Shown here: positions 24,398 through 32,769 of the stretch, piece by piece
Position numbering within the stretch: the stretch's first letter is position 1
Layout of the letters: the number at the start of each line of letters is the position of its first letter
DNA from: Acidimicrobiia bacterium
GTDB taxonomy: Bacteria; Actinomycetota; Acidimicrobiia; IMCC26256; JAMXLJ01
Assembly: GCA_035651955.1 (NCBI GenBank)
Contig: DASRES010000073.1
Span: forward strand, 1-45,464
Reading direction: 5' to 3'
Length of the DNA stretch: 45,464 nucleotides
The notes under the pieces: model-generated
The model's database searches: none
Told to the model about the DNA's origin: nothing
What the model saw: only the letters and a program-made list of their open reading frames with translations
Position numbers and translations under genes: made by a program

Positions 24398-25138
24398 ATG
24401 AAGGGCGTCATCCTCGCGGGCGGGCAGGGGACGCGCCTCGACCCGCTCACGCGGATCACGAACAAGCACCTGCTCCCCATCTACGACCGGCCGATGGTCG
24501 CGTTCGCGATCGAGTCGCTCGTGCGCGCCGGCATCACCGAGGTCATGCTCGTCACCGGCGGGACCCACGCGGGCGAGTTCCTGCGCCTGCTCGGCAACGG
24601 CCACGAGTGGGGTCTCGAGCGGCTGTTGTACGCGTATCAGGAGCGCCCCGGCGGGATCGCGGAGGCGCTCGGGCTCGCGGAGCGGTTCGTCCACGACGAC
24701 CAGGTCGTCGTGCTCCTCGCCGACAACGTCTTCGAACGCTCGATCCGGGCGTCGGTGGGGCGGTTCCGGGAGCAGGGGACGGGCGCGCGCGTGCTCCTCG
24801 CCGAGGTCGGCGACCCCGCGCACCTCCGCAACCTGGGCGTCCCGCGGCTCGGCGACGACGGCCACATCGCGCACATCGTCGAGAAGCCCGACGACCCGCC
24901 GAGCCCGTACGCGGTGACCGGCGTGTACTTCTACGACGCGTCGGTCTTCGATGTGCTGCCCCGTCTGGAACGGTCGGCGCGCGGTGAGCTCGAGATCACC
25001 GACGTCAACAACCACTTCGTCGACGCCGGCACCATGCGCTACGACGTGATCGACGGCTTCTGGGGCGACGCCGGCGAGTCGATCGACGCGTACTACACGG
25101 TGAACGACTTCGTCCGCCGCTTCGGCGCGAACAAGTAA
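24398..25138 (+). CDS. Sugar-1-phosphate nucleotidyltransferase (RmlA-like)
   Basis: 246-aa nucleotidyltransferase that activates a sugar phosphate, probably glucose-1-phosphate with dTTP. The pyrophosphorylase signature VILAGGQGTRLDPLTRITNK opens the protein. DRPMVAFAIESL, LLADNVFERS (metal/substrate region), VEKPDDPPSPYAVTGVYFYD and FWGDAGESIDAYY follow. It has the short RmlA-type length without an extra C-terminal domain. It marks the left edge of the surface-glycan locus and converges with the SDR gene. Confidence 0.88.
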   Translation: MKGVILAGGQGTRLDPLTRITNKHLLPIYDRPMVAFAIESLVRAGITEVMLVTGGTHAGEFLRLLGNGHEWGLERLLYAYQERPGGIAEALGLAERFVHDDQVVVLLADNVFERSIRASVGRFREQGTGARVLLAEVGDPAHLRNLGVPRLGDDGHIAHIVEKPDDPPSPYAVTGVYFYDASVFDVLPRLERSARGELEITDVNNHFVDAGTMRYDVIDGFWGDAGESIDAYYTVNDFVRRFGANK

Positions 25139-25152
25139 CGCGAACAGGTAGG
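25127..25152. repeat. 13-bp tandem duplication of the gene tail
   Basis: GCGAACAAGTAAC (25127-25139) is followed by GCGAACAGGTAGG (25140-25152). The unit covers the last codons and the stop of the nucleotidyltransferase gene, so an in-frame-like tail plus stop is repeated. Confidence 0.7.
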
Positions 25153-25155
25153 CGG

Positions 25156-26064
25156 TCACGCACGGACGCGCGTCCGCGCGTCGTCCAGGACGTCCGCGAG
25201 GGTGCGGTCGAGGTCGATCTCGGGTCGCCACCCCGTTGCCGTGGTCAGCTTCGTGTGGTCGCCGACGAGCCACGGCACGTCGACGGGACGGACGAGGTCG
25301 GGATCGACGCGCAGCTCCAGCCGTCGCGTGGTGAGCGCGAGCAGTCGCCGCGCGATGTCCTCGACGGTCACGGCGCGGCCGGAGCAGACGTTGTACACGT
25401 CGCCCGGCTCGCCGTCGGTGACGAGCAACCGGTACGCGCGCACGACGTCGCGCACGTCGCTGATGTCGCGGACCGGGTCGAGCGACCCGACCGCGACCTC
25501 GCGTGCACCGTCGCGCTCCGCGAGCGCGATCCGGCGGGCCAGGGCCGGCACGAGGAACCGGTCGGACTGGCCCGGCCCGGTGTGGTTGAAGGGCCGCACG
25601 CGTACCGTCGCCAGCCCGTCGCCGAGGAACGCCTGCAGCGCGAGGTAGTCGGACGCGACCTTCGCCGCGCCGTACGGCGTCATGGGCCGCAGCGCGGTCG
25701 TCTCGGTGATCGGTGTCTCGCCGGCCGGGCGCGCGCCGTACTCCTCGCTGCTGCCGACGACCAGGACGCGCGACACACCCGTGTCGCGCGCGGCGGTGAG
25801 CACGTTGAGCGTGCCTTCGGCGTTGACGCGGAACGCGGCGGTGGGCGCGTCCCACGACTCGCCGACGTGGCTCAGCGCGGCGAGGTGGTAGACGGCGTCG
25901 GGCCGGACGGTGCGGAACGTGCGGACGACGTCGTCGAGATCCGTCACGTCCATGGTGCGCTCACCGTGCCGGTCGACCGCGACGACGTCGTCGCCACACG
26001 CCTGCAGGTGCGTGACGAGATGGTGGCCGACGAACCCGCCCGCCCCCGTGACGAGCGCGTTCAC
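25156..26064 (-). CDS. NAD(P)-dependent sugar-nucleotide reductase/epimerase (GDP-6-deoxymannose reductase-like)
   Basis: 302-aa extended SDR enzyme. The Rossmann motif GAGGFVGHHL, VYHLAALSHVG, active-site Ser region VVGSSEEYG and YxxxK in YGAAKVASDY are present. PFNHTGPGQ and DPVRDISDVRDVVRAY are typical of GDP-4-keto-6-deoxymannose reductases and related epimerases. The GTG start overlaps the upstream glycosyltransferase stop by 4 bp. It is the last gene of a seven-gene leftward operon. Exact substrate is inferred; no GDP-mannose dehydratase is visible here. Confidence 0.85.
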   Translation of the reverse strand: MNALVTGAGGFVGHHLVTHLQACGDDVVAVDRHGERTMDVTDLDDVVRTFRTVRPDAVYHLAALSHVGESWDAPTAAFRVNAEGTLNVLTAARDTGVSRVLVVGSSEEYGARPAGETPITETTALRPMTPYGAAKVASDYLALQAFLGDGLATVRVRPFNHTGPGQSDRFLVPALARRIALAERDGAREVAVGSLDPVRDISDVRDVVRAYRLLVTDGEPGDVYNVCSGRAVTVEDIARRLLALTTRRLELRVDPDLVRPVDVPWLVGDHTKLTTATGWRPEIDLDRTLADVLDDARTRVRA

Positions 26065-27215
26065 GAGCGCGTTCCGGCACGTTCGACGTCGCGTGACCGC
26101 AGCGCGATCCGGTACGCGTCGACGTGGCGGTCGGTCGCACGCGCCCACGTCGCGCCGTCGGCCCGGACCGGGCCGGCCGCGCGCAGCGCCTCGGCGAGTG
26201 CCGCGTCACCGAGAAGGGCGTCCAGCGCGGACGCGAGCGCGGTCGCGTCGCCCGGCGGTACGAGCAGCGCGGCGTCGCCGACGACCTCCTCGACCGCGGA
26301 TCCCAGGGTTGACACCAGCGGGGCGCCGCACGCGAGCGCCTCGAGCGCGGGCAGACCGAACCCCTCCTCGAGCGACGGGTAGGCGACGGCCGCGGCGCGG
26401 CGGTACAGCGCGGCCACCGCGTCGCCGTCGACGTACCCGGGCCGCACGATGCGCGTCGCGACACCGCTGCGCTCGACGGCATCGCGCAGCGCGGCGGTGC
26501 CCCAGCCGTCGCCCCCCGCGATCACGAGCCGGAGGTCGGGACGGTGGCGCGCGACGGTGGCGAACGCGGCGACGAGCGTCGGGAGGTCCTTGCGCGGCTC
26601 GATCGTCCCGACGGAGACGACGTACGGAGGACGCGCGCCGAGCGCGGCGACGCGCGCCAGATCGTCGGCCGCATCGGCATCGGGGGAAGGGTGGAAGCGT
26701 TCGTGGTCGACGCCGTGCGGCGCGACGACGATCGGCGCCCGGGGTGTCAGCACGTCGCGCAGCCGGCGGGCCGTGAACTCGCTCACCGCGACGAGCGCGA
26801 CCGCCCGCCGTGCCGACTCGCGCAACATGCGCCGGAAGAACGCGACCTTCGTCCGCTCGTGCCACTCGGGATGGTCGAAGAACGTGAGGTCGTGCACGGT
26901 CACCACGCACGGGACGTCGGCGCGCAACGGCATCGTGTAGTGGATGCCGTGCCAGACGTCGGGCCGGACGTGGCGGGCCAGCGTCGGGCCGCCCAGCTGC
27001 TCCCACGCGAGGCGGGCGGGCCGGGGTCCCGGTGCGACCGCGTGCACCGTCGCCCCGGGCGCGAGCTCGAGCCAGCGTGCGCCGTCGGCTCGACGCGTGG
27101 CGAGGTGGACGTCGATCCCGTCGCGTGCGGACAGCTCGCGGGCCAGGTTCACCGCGTAGACGCCCGCGCCGACCGGTCGCGCCGGTACGGCGGAGACGTC
27201 GAGGAGCAGCCGCAC
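26061..27215 (-). CDS. GT4-family glycosyltransferase
   Basis: 384-aa GT-B glycosyltransferase of the mannosyltransferase-like GT4 group. It begins RLLLDVSAVPARPVGAGVYAV, has VTVHDLTFFDHPEWH, VSEFTARRL, VSVGTIEPRKDLPTLV and EEGFGLPALEALACGAPLV (E-x7-E). The GTG start lies 9 bp after the upstream gene's stop. It is one of several related enzymes in this operon that probably extend one glycan in the cytosol. Donor is unknown. Confidence 0.87.
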   Translation of the reverse strand: MRLLLDVSAVPARPVGAGVYAVNLARELSARDGIDVHLATRRADGARWLELAPGATVHAVAPGPRPARLAWEQLGGPTLARHVRPDVWHGIHYTMPLRADVPCVVTVHDLTFFDHPEWHERTKVAFFRRMLRESARRAVALVAVSEFTARRLRDVLTPRAPIVVAPHGVDHERFHPSPDADAADDLARVAALGARPPYVVSVGTIEPRKDLPTLVAAFATVARHRPDLRLVIAGGDGWGTAALRDAVERSGVATRIVRPGYVDGDAVAALYRRAAAVAYPSLEEGFGLPALEALACGAPLVSTLGSAVEEVVGDAALLVPPGDATALASALDALLGDAALAEALRAAGPVRADGATWARATDRHVDAYRIALRSRDVERAGTRS

Positions 27216-27224
27216 CGTGCGAGT

Positions 27225-28349
27225 CTACGAGCGCGGACCCGGCGCGAGCGCGGCTTCGTACGCTTCGCGGTGGACGTGCGCGGATTCGGTCCACGTGAAG
27301 CGGCGAGCGCGCTCGACGCTCGCGCGACGGCGCGCGTCGCGTCCCTCCTCGTCCTCGACGACGCGCACGAGCGCGTCGAACCATCCGTCGTCGTCGTTCG
27401 GGGCGACGAGCGCCCCGGCGTCGCCCACGACCTCGGGCAGGCTCGACGTGGAGGAGGCGACGACCGGGCAGCCGCGCGCCATCGCCTCGAGGACGGGGAG
27501 CCCGAAGCCTTCGTAGTGCGACGGCATCGCGCACACGGTCGCGGCGCGGTAGAGCGCGTCGAGCGTGTCCTCGTCGACCGCGCCGAGCTCGCGGACCCCG
27601 GGTCCCTCGATGGACGTGACGTCGCCCCATCCCGGCGGACCGACACGGACAAGCGTGACCTCGGGGTGCCGCTCGCGCACGCGTGCGACGACGCGCGCGA
27701 GGAACGGGATGTTCTTGCGCGGCTCGAGCGTCCCGACCGACAGCACGAACGGCGGTGCGACGCCGACGCGGCGCAGCCGCAACGCGAGGACGTCGTCGGC
27801 GAGATGACCCGGGATGTCGACGCCGTGATGCGCGACGAACAGCAGGCTCGCGTCGAACCCCTCGCGGAGCAGCTCGTCGCGCGTGAAGGTGGACGGCACG
27901 ATGACGGCGCGCGCGTCACGCCGGGCGAGATCGAGGCCGCGCCGGTGGAACCGCACGCCCTGGCGCGTGAACATCTCCGGGTAGCGGAGGAACGCGACGT
28001 CGTTGACCGTCACGACGAGCGGCCGTCGTCCGGTGGGCGGCACCGCGAGGCTCGGCGCGTGCACCACGTCGGCGTCGATGCGGACCGGTGGGAAGCGGAG
28101 GCGGTGCCAGAGCTCGTAGCGCCACGGCGCGTACGGGTGTCCGAGCGCGGTGAACGACGGCCATCCCGCGGCGCGGTGGACGGACGGGTCACCCGCCGCG
28201 AACGAGACGACCTCGACCCCGGCTCGGGGGAGCGCGCCGAAGAGCCCCTCGACGTAGCGGCCGATGCCACCGGGGACGCGCTGCAACAGCTGACCGACGT
28301 GGAGCGCGACGCGCAACGAGTGCGGCGCTTGCGCGCGATGCGGTCTCAC
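27225..28349 (-). CDS. GT4-family glycosyltransferase
   Basis: 374-aa GT4 enzyme: RVALHVGQLLQRVPGGIGRY near the N-terminus, VTVNDVAFLRYPEMFTRQG, VPSTFTRDELL, VLSVGTLEPRKNIPFLA and EGFGLPVLEAMARGCPVVA. The GTG at 28349 overlaps the upstream stop as GTGA, which supports it over a TTG 11 codons downstream. It resembles its neighbours on both sides, suggesting expansion by duplication with divergence. Confidence 0.86.
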   Translation of the reverse strand: MRPHRAQAPHSLRVALHVGQLLQRVPGGIGRYVEGLFGALPRAGVEVVSFAAGDPSVHRAAGWPSFTALGHPYAPWRYELWHRLRFPPVRIDADVVHAPSLAVPPTGRRPLVVTVNDVAFLRYPEMFTRQGVRFHRRGLDLARRDARAVIVPSTFTRDELLREGFDASLLFVAHHGVDIPGHLADDVLALRLRRVGVAPPFVLSVGTLEPRKNIPFLARVVARVRERHPEVTLVRVGPPGWGDVTSIEGPGVRELGAVDEDTLDALYRAATVCAMPSHYEGFGLPVLEAMARGCPVVASSTSSLPEVVGDAGALVAPNDDDGWFDALVRVVEDEEGRDARRRASVERARRFTWTESAHVHREAYEAALAPGPRS

Positions 28350-29437
28350 AGGAGGGAACCGTAGAGGGCCACCATCTCGTCGACGGCACGCCGCCACGTG
28401 TACCGGTCGGCGCGCGCGTGTCCGCGCTCGACGAGCGTGCCCCGCGCGCCGTGGTCGCGGAGCAGCGCGTCGAGCGCGCCGGCGATCGCGTCGACGTCCT
28501 GCGGGTCGACGAGCAGGGCGGCGTCGCCGAGGACCTCGGGGAGGGAGCCCGCCGCGCCCGCGACGACGGCGCTGCCGGCGGCCATCGCCTCGAGGGGCGG
28601 GAACCCGAACCCCTCGTACACCGACGGGTACGCGAACACGGTCGCGCCCGCGAGCAGGTCGCGACGGTCGTCGTCGGAGACGTAGCCGAGACGCCGAATG
28701 CGTGTGTGTGCTTTCGACGCGTCGACGGCCGCCCTGAACGCGTCCGAACCCCAGCCGTCCGGACCGGCGACGACGAGCACGACGTCGTCGTGCGCCGCGG
28801 CCACCGCGTCGAACGCGCGGACGAGGCGAGGAAGGTTCTTGCGCGGCTCGACGGTGCCGAGCGCGAGCACGTACCGCGCGGAGCCCGCGAGCTCCCGCCC
28901 TCGCCCGCCGTCCCCGCCCGCGACCGGCGCGAGCCCCGGGTAGACGCACGACACTCGCTGCTCGTCGGCGTGGAGATGCTCCACGACCTCGTCGCGAACG
29001 AACTCGCTCGTCACGTGCACGTGTGCGCCGCGTGCGAGCGCACGGCGCAGCAACCGGGGATACCGCAACGTGTCGGGCGTGCACATCTCGGGGAAGTGCA
29101 CGAACGTCAGGTCGTACACCGACACGAGCGTCGGGACGCGCGCCGGCGGCGCGACGTAGTTCGTGGCGTGCACGACGTCGACCGGCCCGGTCCAGTGCTC
29201 GATGCGCGGCACGTCGCTGCGCATCCACAGCTCGCGCACCAGCCGCGCGGGCAGGCGCGATCGCGCCGCTGTGACACCGTCTGGCAGCACGCCGTCCAGC
29301 GCGCGTCGCCCGCTCACCGCGTAGCAGACGACGTCGACGCCGTCCCGCCGGCACAACCCGTGGACCAGGCCGTCGACGACGCGTGCGACCCCCGTGCGCG
29401 CACCGAGCAACGGCGTGCCGTCGAGCGCGACGCGCAC
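28346..29437 (-). CDS. GT4-family glycosyltransferase
   Basis: 363-aa GT4 enzyme: RVALDGTPLLGARTGVARVV, VSVYDLTFVHFPEMCTPDT, VTSEFVRDEVVEHL, LALGTVEPRKNLPRLVRAF and EGFGFPPLEAMAAGSAVVAG. The GTG start lies 3 bp after the methyltransferase stop. It shares the same arrangement as the two following GTs. Role: sugar transfer in surface-glycan assembly; donor unknown. Confidence 0.87.
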   Translation of the reverse strand: MRVALDGTPLLGARTGVARVVDGLVHGLCRRDGVDVVCYAVSGRRALDGVLPDGVTAARSRLPARLVRELWMRSDVPRIEHWTGPVDVVHATNYVAPPARVPTLVSVYDLTFVHFPEMCTPDTLRYPRLLRRALARGAHVHVTSEFVRDEVVEHLHADEQRVSCVYPGLAPVAGGDGGRGRELAGSARYVLALGTVEPRKNLPRLVRAFDAVAAAHDDVVLVVAGPDGWGSDAFRAAVDASKAHTRIRRLGYVSDDDRRDLLAGATVFAYPSVYEGFGFPPLEAMAAGSAVVAGAAGSLPEVLGDAALLVDPQDVDAIAGALDALLRDHGARGTLVERGHARADRYTWRRAVDEMVALYGSLL

Positions 29438-29440
29438 CGC

Positions 29441-30787
29441 TCAGACGTCGCGAGCGGGCGCGGCGGTCGCGATCGCGGCGTATTCCTGGGGCCCGTAGAG
29501 GGAGTCGTTCAGGCGGCGGAACGCGTCGTTGACGAGGCGGACGTCCTCGACGACGACGGCGTCCGTCCCCGCCGGCGGCTCGGGGAGGAGCGGGAGGTGG
29601 TACGCGGACGCCGGCGCGTGGAACTCGAGACGCACGTCGCGGAAGCCGGCCCGCTCGCACAAGAACGTGACCAGGGCGGGGTGGAGCGGGCGGACGTGCG
29701 TCGGGTCCATGACGTAGGAGTTGCCGAGCACGACGAGCGACGCGGGGTTCGGCGTCTCGACGACGAGCACGCCGCCCGCGCGCAGACGCGTCGCGGCGAG
29801 CTCGAAGAACGCGACGAGCGTGTCGAGGTCGAGGTGCTCGACCACGTGGATCGCGGTGATCGCGCCCAGCGACGCCGGCTCCGCGGCGCCGAGGAACTCG
29901 ACCGCGCCGGTCTCGTGGATGTCGAGGCCGCGGGCGCGCGCCGCCGCCGCCATGCCGGGGTCCGGCTCGACGCCGACCACGCGTGCGCCGCGTGACGCGA
30001 GGACCTCGAGCAGCTCGCCGCGGCCGCACCCGATGTCGACGACGGGCTGGTGCTCGAACAGCAGGTCGGCATAGCGCCGTTCCTGCTCGGCGAGGACGGC
30101 GGCCGGGTCGCCGCGGAAGCGGTGCTCGAACCCGACGTAGTCGAACCCTGACGACGGCTCGGTGGTCGCAACCGCGGGCGGCGCGCCCGCGTCGCCTGGG
30201 GGCGTGCTCGTCCCCGCGCGCACGCGTCGCAGCTCGCGATCGATCGCGTTCACGCGCTCACGCAGCTCCGCGAACCGCTCGGGGACGCCGGCCAGCCCGG
30301 CGGCAGGCGCGATCGCGGTGCCGAGCGAGTCGAGCGCGGCGTGGAACGCGCCGAGCTCACCCTTGAGCAGCTCCTGGTTCACCTCGAGCACGTGGACGCG
30401 CTCGTTCGCGCGCCCGAGCTCGACGATCGGTGCGAGCAGCCCCTCGATCGCGTCGACGCGCGCCTTGACGACCTGCAATTCGGATTCCAGGGGGCCGTAC
30501 TCGCTGCGGAGCTCCGCGCGCACGGACTCGCGCACGCGGTCCTGCAGGCGCGCGGCAAGGCGGTCGAGCGCGCTGCCGACATACGGACGAAGGGTCTCGC
30601 GAGCCGCGTGCTTGACCCGGGTGCGCAGCGTTCCCGGCGTGTCGGGCGCGTCGGGCGCGGCCGCGGGCGTCACGGGACCGGGCGCCTTGTCGCTCGCGTC
30701 ACCCGTGCGACCGTCGCCCGCGGCCGTGTCGCCGAGGTCGGCCCGCAGCGCGTCGAGCGCGGCCGGCTCGAGGTCGGGGTGGCTCAT
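29441..30787 (-). CDS. SAM methyltransferase with N-terminal coiled coil
   Basis: 448-aa protein. Residues 1-60 are a disordered Ala/Pro/Asp-rich segment. About residues 60-190 are a long helical/coiled-coil region (RLAARLQDRVRESVRAEL, LESELQVVKARVDAIEGLL). A class I methyltransferase domain follows from about 235: VVDIGCGRGELLEVLASRGARVVGVEPD, ITAIHVVEHLDLDTLVAFF, VVETPNP and a DPTHVRPLHP motif common in polysaccharide methyltransferases. The ATG overlaps the upstream stop by 4 bp. It may methylate the growing or terminal sugar; coiled coils measure chain length in WbdD-type terminators, but that parallel is speculative. Confidence 0.82.
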   Translation of the reverse strand: MSHPDLEPAALDALRADLGDTAAGDGRTGDASDKAPGPVTPAAAPDAPDTPGTLRTRVKHAARETLRPYVGSALDRLAARLQDRVRESVRAELRSEYGPLESELQVVKARVDAIEGLLAPIVELGRANERVHVLEVNQELLKGELGAFHAALDSLGTAIAPAAGLAGVPERFAELRERVNAIDRELRRVRAGTSTPPGDAGAPPAVATTEPSSGFDYVGFEHRFRGDPAAVLAEQERRYADLLFEHQPVVDIGCGRGELLEVLASRGARVVGVEPDPGMAAAARARGLDIHETGAVEFLGAAEPASLGAITAIHVVEHLDLDTLVAFFELAATRLRAGGVLVVETPNPASLVVLGNSYVMDPTHVRPLHPALVTFLCERAGFRDVRLEFHAPASAYHLPLLPEPPAGTDAVVVEDVRLVNDAFRRLNDSLYGPQEYAAIATAAPARDV

Positions 30788-31689
30788 CGGGCGTCACCGG
30801 CGAGGGCCACGAAAGGTCCCGCGCGCTCGTACGCGCGGAGCACGACCGGTCCGGCGGCGCGCGAGCCGAGCTCCGTGAGCCGGTCGGCGAGGTGCGGCCC
30901 CGGCTGCTCGTCCGCGCGGCGCACACCGAGCCGGTCGAGGAGGTCGCGTGCGGCGCGACCGCTGTCGTGGACACGTTCGGCGAGGCGCCTGCCCGCCGCG
31001 CCGAGCCGCGCCGCGGTGCGGTCGTCGCGAGCAAGGACGCGCGCGGCCTCCCGCGCGTCCGACGCCGTCCGCGCGACCGCGACGTCGTCGCCGTCGGTTG
31101 CGCCGAGCCAGGCTGCCGTCGCCGCGTCGGTGACGACGGGCGTCGCGAGCGCGAGGGCGACGAGGACCTGCGGGCCGCGCACCGCGGCGGCCGCGCACAC
31201 CGCGAGCGCGGCGGGAACCGACTCGGCACGCAACGGCGTGGGCTGCGGGAAGCCGACGACCACTGCGAGGTCGCCGTCGAGTGCGAGGCGCCGGCGCCAG
31301 CGTGCGCGCACGAGCGGCCCGACGGGGGGATGTTCGGACGTGTCGACCGCGGGATGCGGGAACCGCAACGCGTCGGCCGGGTCGCCGGCCGACGCGGGCT
31401 CCGCGGTTCCCATCCGCACGACGACGTCGACGCGCGACGCGAGCACCCGCTCGTCGTCGTGGGGTCCCACGACGACCGCGACCGGAACTCCGTCGCGGTC
31501 GCGGGACCGGACCGCGGCATCGAGCCGGTGCGCGTCGCTCGAGAGCGCGAGGCGAGCGTCCGGCGTGACGACGGAAGGGTCGCTCGCACGGACGTCGCAC
31601 ACGCGTCCGAGCGCGACGACGAGCGCGTCGGTCCCCGGCACGGTGCGGAACCCGCCGAGGACCTCGACCGTCGGTCGCCGCGCACGCAT
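30784..31689 (-). CDS. Putative glycosyltransferase-like protein (divergent)
   Basis: 301-aa protein with weak GT-B character: alternating Val-rich strands (DVVVRMGTAEP, LAVVVGFPQ, ATPVVTDAATAAWLG) and a C-terminal segment (VLARDDRTAARLGAAGRRLAERVH) like the last helices of GT4 enzymes. No E-x7-E motif or N-terminal glycine-rich loop is evident. The ATG shares a base with the upstream stop (TGATG). Translational coupling indicates a role in the same glycan pathway; function is not established. Confidence 0.6.
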   Translation of the reverse strand: MRARRPTVEVLGGFRTVPGTDALVVALGRVCDVRASDPSVVTPDARLALSSDAHRLDAAVRSRDRDGVPVAVVVGPHDDERVLASRVDVVVRMGTAEPASAGDPADALRFPHPAVDTSEHPPVGPLVRARWRRRLALDGDLAVVVGFPQPTPLRAESVPAALAVCAAAAVRGPQVLVALALATPVVTDAATAAWLGATDGDDVAVARTASDAREAARVLARDDRTAARLGAAGRRLAERVHDSGRAARDLLDRLGVRRADEQPGPHLADRLTELGSRAAGPVVLRAYERAGPFVALAGDAR

Positions 31690-32702
31690 CACACGCCGAG
31701 GAGCCGGTCGACGACGGGCGCCCAGCTCAGATCGGCGACGCGCTCGCGAGCCTTCTCGCCCATGCGCTGCGCGAGATCGGGATCCGCGGCGAGCCGGTCG
31801 ATCGCGGCGCCGAGCGCACTCGGCGTCCCGTCGGTGACGAAGCCCGTCACGCCGTCCTCGACCCACTCGAGCACTCCGCCCGCGTCGGCGGTCGTGATGA
31901 CGGGCTTCCCGGCTCGGAACGCCTGCAGCGTGACGTACCCGTAGTCCTCGTCGAAGGGGACGTAGGCGACCGCGAGCGCGTTCGCGTAGAGCTCGACGAG
32001 ACGGTCGTCGGCGACGAAGCCGGGCAGCTCGGTGCGCGACGCGACGCCGAGCGACGCGACCTGCCCGCGCAGCTCGGCGTCGAGCGGACCGCGTCCGGCG
32101 ATCACGAGCCGCGCGCCGGACGTCGACGCCGCGATCGCGTCGACGAGGAGCGCCGGTCGCTTGTTCGCGGCAAGCCGCGTCGGGCAGAACACGTAGTCGC
32201 CGAACGGACCGGGCCGCAGCGCGTCGAACAGCGGCGGCGGGTGGTACAGCGGCTCGCCGGTCAAGCCGTTGTAGCGCGCGAGGCGATCCGCGACGACTCC
32301 CGACGTCGTGAACAGCGCGCGCGCCTCGCCCAGCGCGCGCGTGTCCCACTCGGTCAGCATCCGCTGCGCCTCGAGCGACTCGTCATCGAGCCCGTAGTCG
32401 GACCACGGCGACTCGACGGCGTCGTACGCGGCGCGGTGCTGATGGAACAGCCACACGACCTTGTTCGGGTGCCGGACGAAGTAGGACGGGAAGTTCGTCG
32501 CGATCACCAGCTCGGCGTCGATCGGCACCAGCCGCCACGCCAGCGCGGCGTCGAAGACGCGCATGCGGTCCCACGCGGTGGGCAGTCGTACGAGCTCCGC
32601 GCGATGACCGGCGTCCCGCAGCGCGCCGACGAGGTTGTCCATGTGGAGCTCGGCGCCGCCGTGGACGAAGGGCACCTGGGCGCCGCACACGCAGATGTCC
32701 AT
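31689..32702 (-). CDS. GT4-family glycosyltransferase, first gene of the leftward operon
   Basis: 337-aa GT4 enzyme: VCGAQVPFVHGGAELHMDNLV at the N-terminus, a FPSYFVRHPNKVVWLFHQHR region, PTRLAANKRPALLVDAI and FDEDYGYVTLQAFRAGKPVITT near the C-terminus. The start lies 8 nt after TAGGCT (32711-32716). Seven leftward genes with overlaps or gaps of at most 9 bp follow from here to 25156, so this is the operon head. Confidence 0.86.
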   Translation of the reverse strand: MDICVCGAQVPFVHGGAELHMDNLVGALRDAGHRAELVRLPTAWDRMRVFDAALAWRLVPIDAELVIATNFPSYFVRHPNKVVWLFHQHRAAYDAVESPWSDYGLDDESLEAQRMLTEWDTRALGEARALFTTSGVVADRLARYNGLTGEPLYHPPPLFDALRPGPFGDYVFCPTRLAANKRPALLVDAIAASTSGARLVIAGRGPLDAELRGQVASLGVASRTELPGFVADDRLVELYANALAVAYVPFDEDYGYVTLQAFRAGKPVITTADAGGVLEWVEDGVTGFVTDGTPSALGAAIDRLAADPDLAQRMGEKARERVADLSWAPVVDRLLGV

Positions 32703-32710
32703 TCGGATCG

Positions 32711-32763
32711 AGCCTACTCACGTCGATCCGTTCCCTTCTGCCGGGTCGGGGCGCCGGTAGGCT
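32711..32763. promoter_or_regulatory. Divergent leaderless-type promoters of the glycan genes
   Basis: TAGGCT occurs on the minus strand at 32711-32716 (8 nt before the GT start) and on the plus strand at 32758-32763 (6 nt before the methyltransferase start). The identical hexamers in a 67-bp divergent gap suggest balanced expression. Confidence 0.5.
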
Positions 32764-32769
32764 CGGTCC

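Noticed and set aside
27225-30029. 934-codon minus-strand frame covering several glycosyltransferases
   Set aside because: Only its last 374 codons are a real GT; the rest is Arg/Pro-rich out-of-frame sequence overlapping two well-supported genes.
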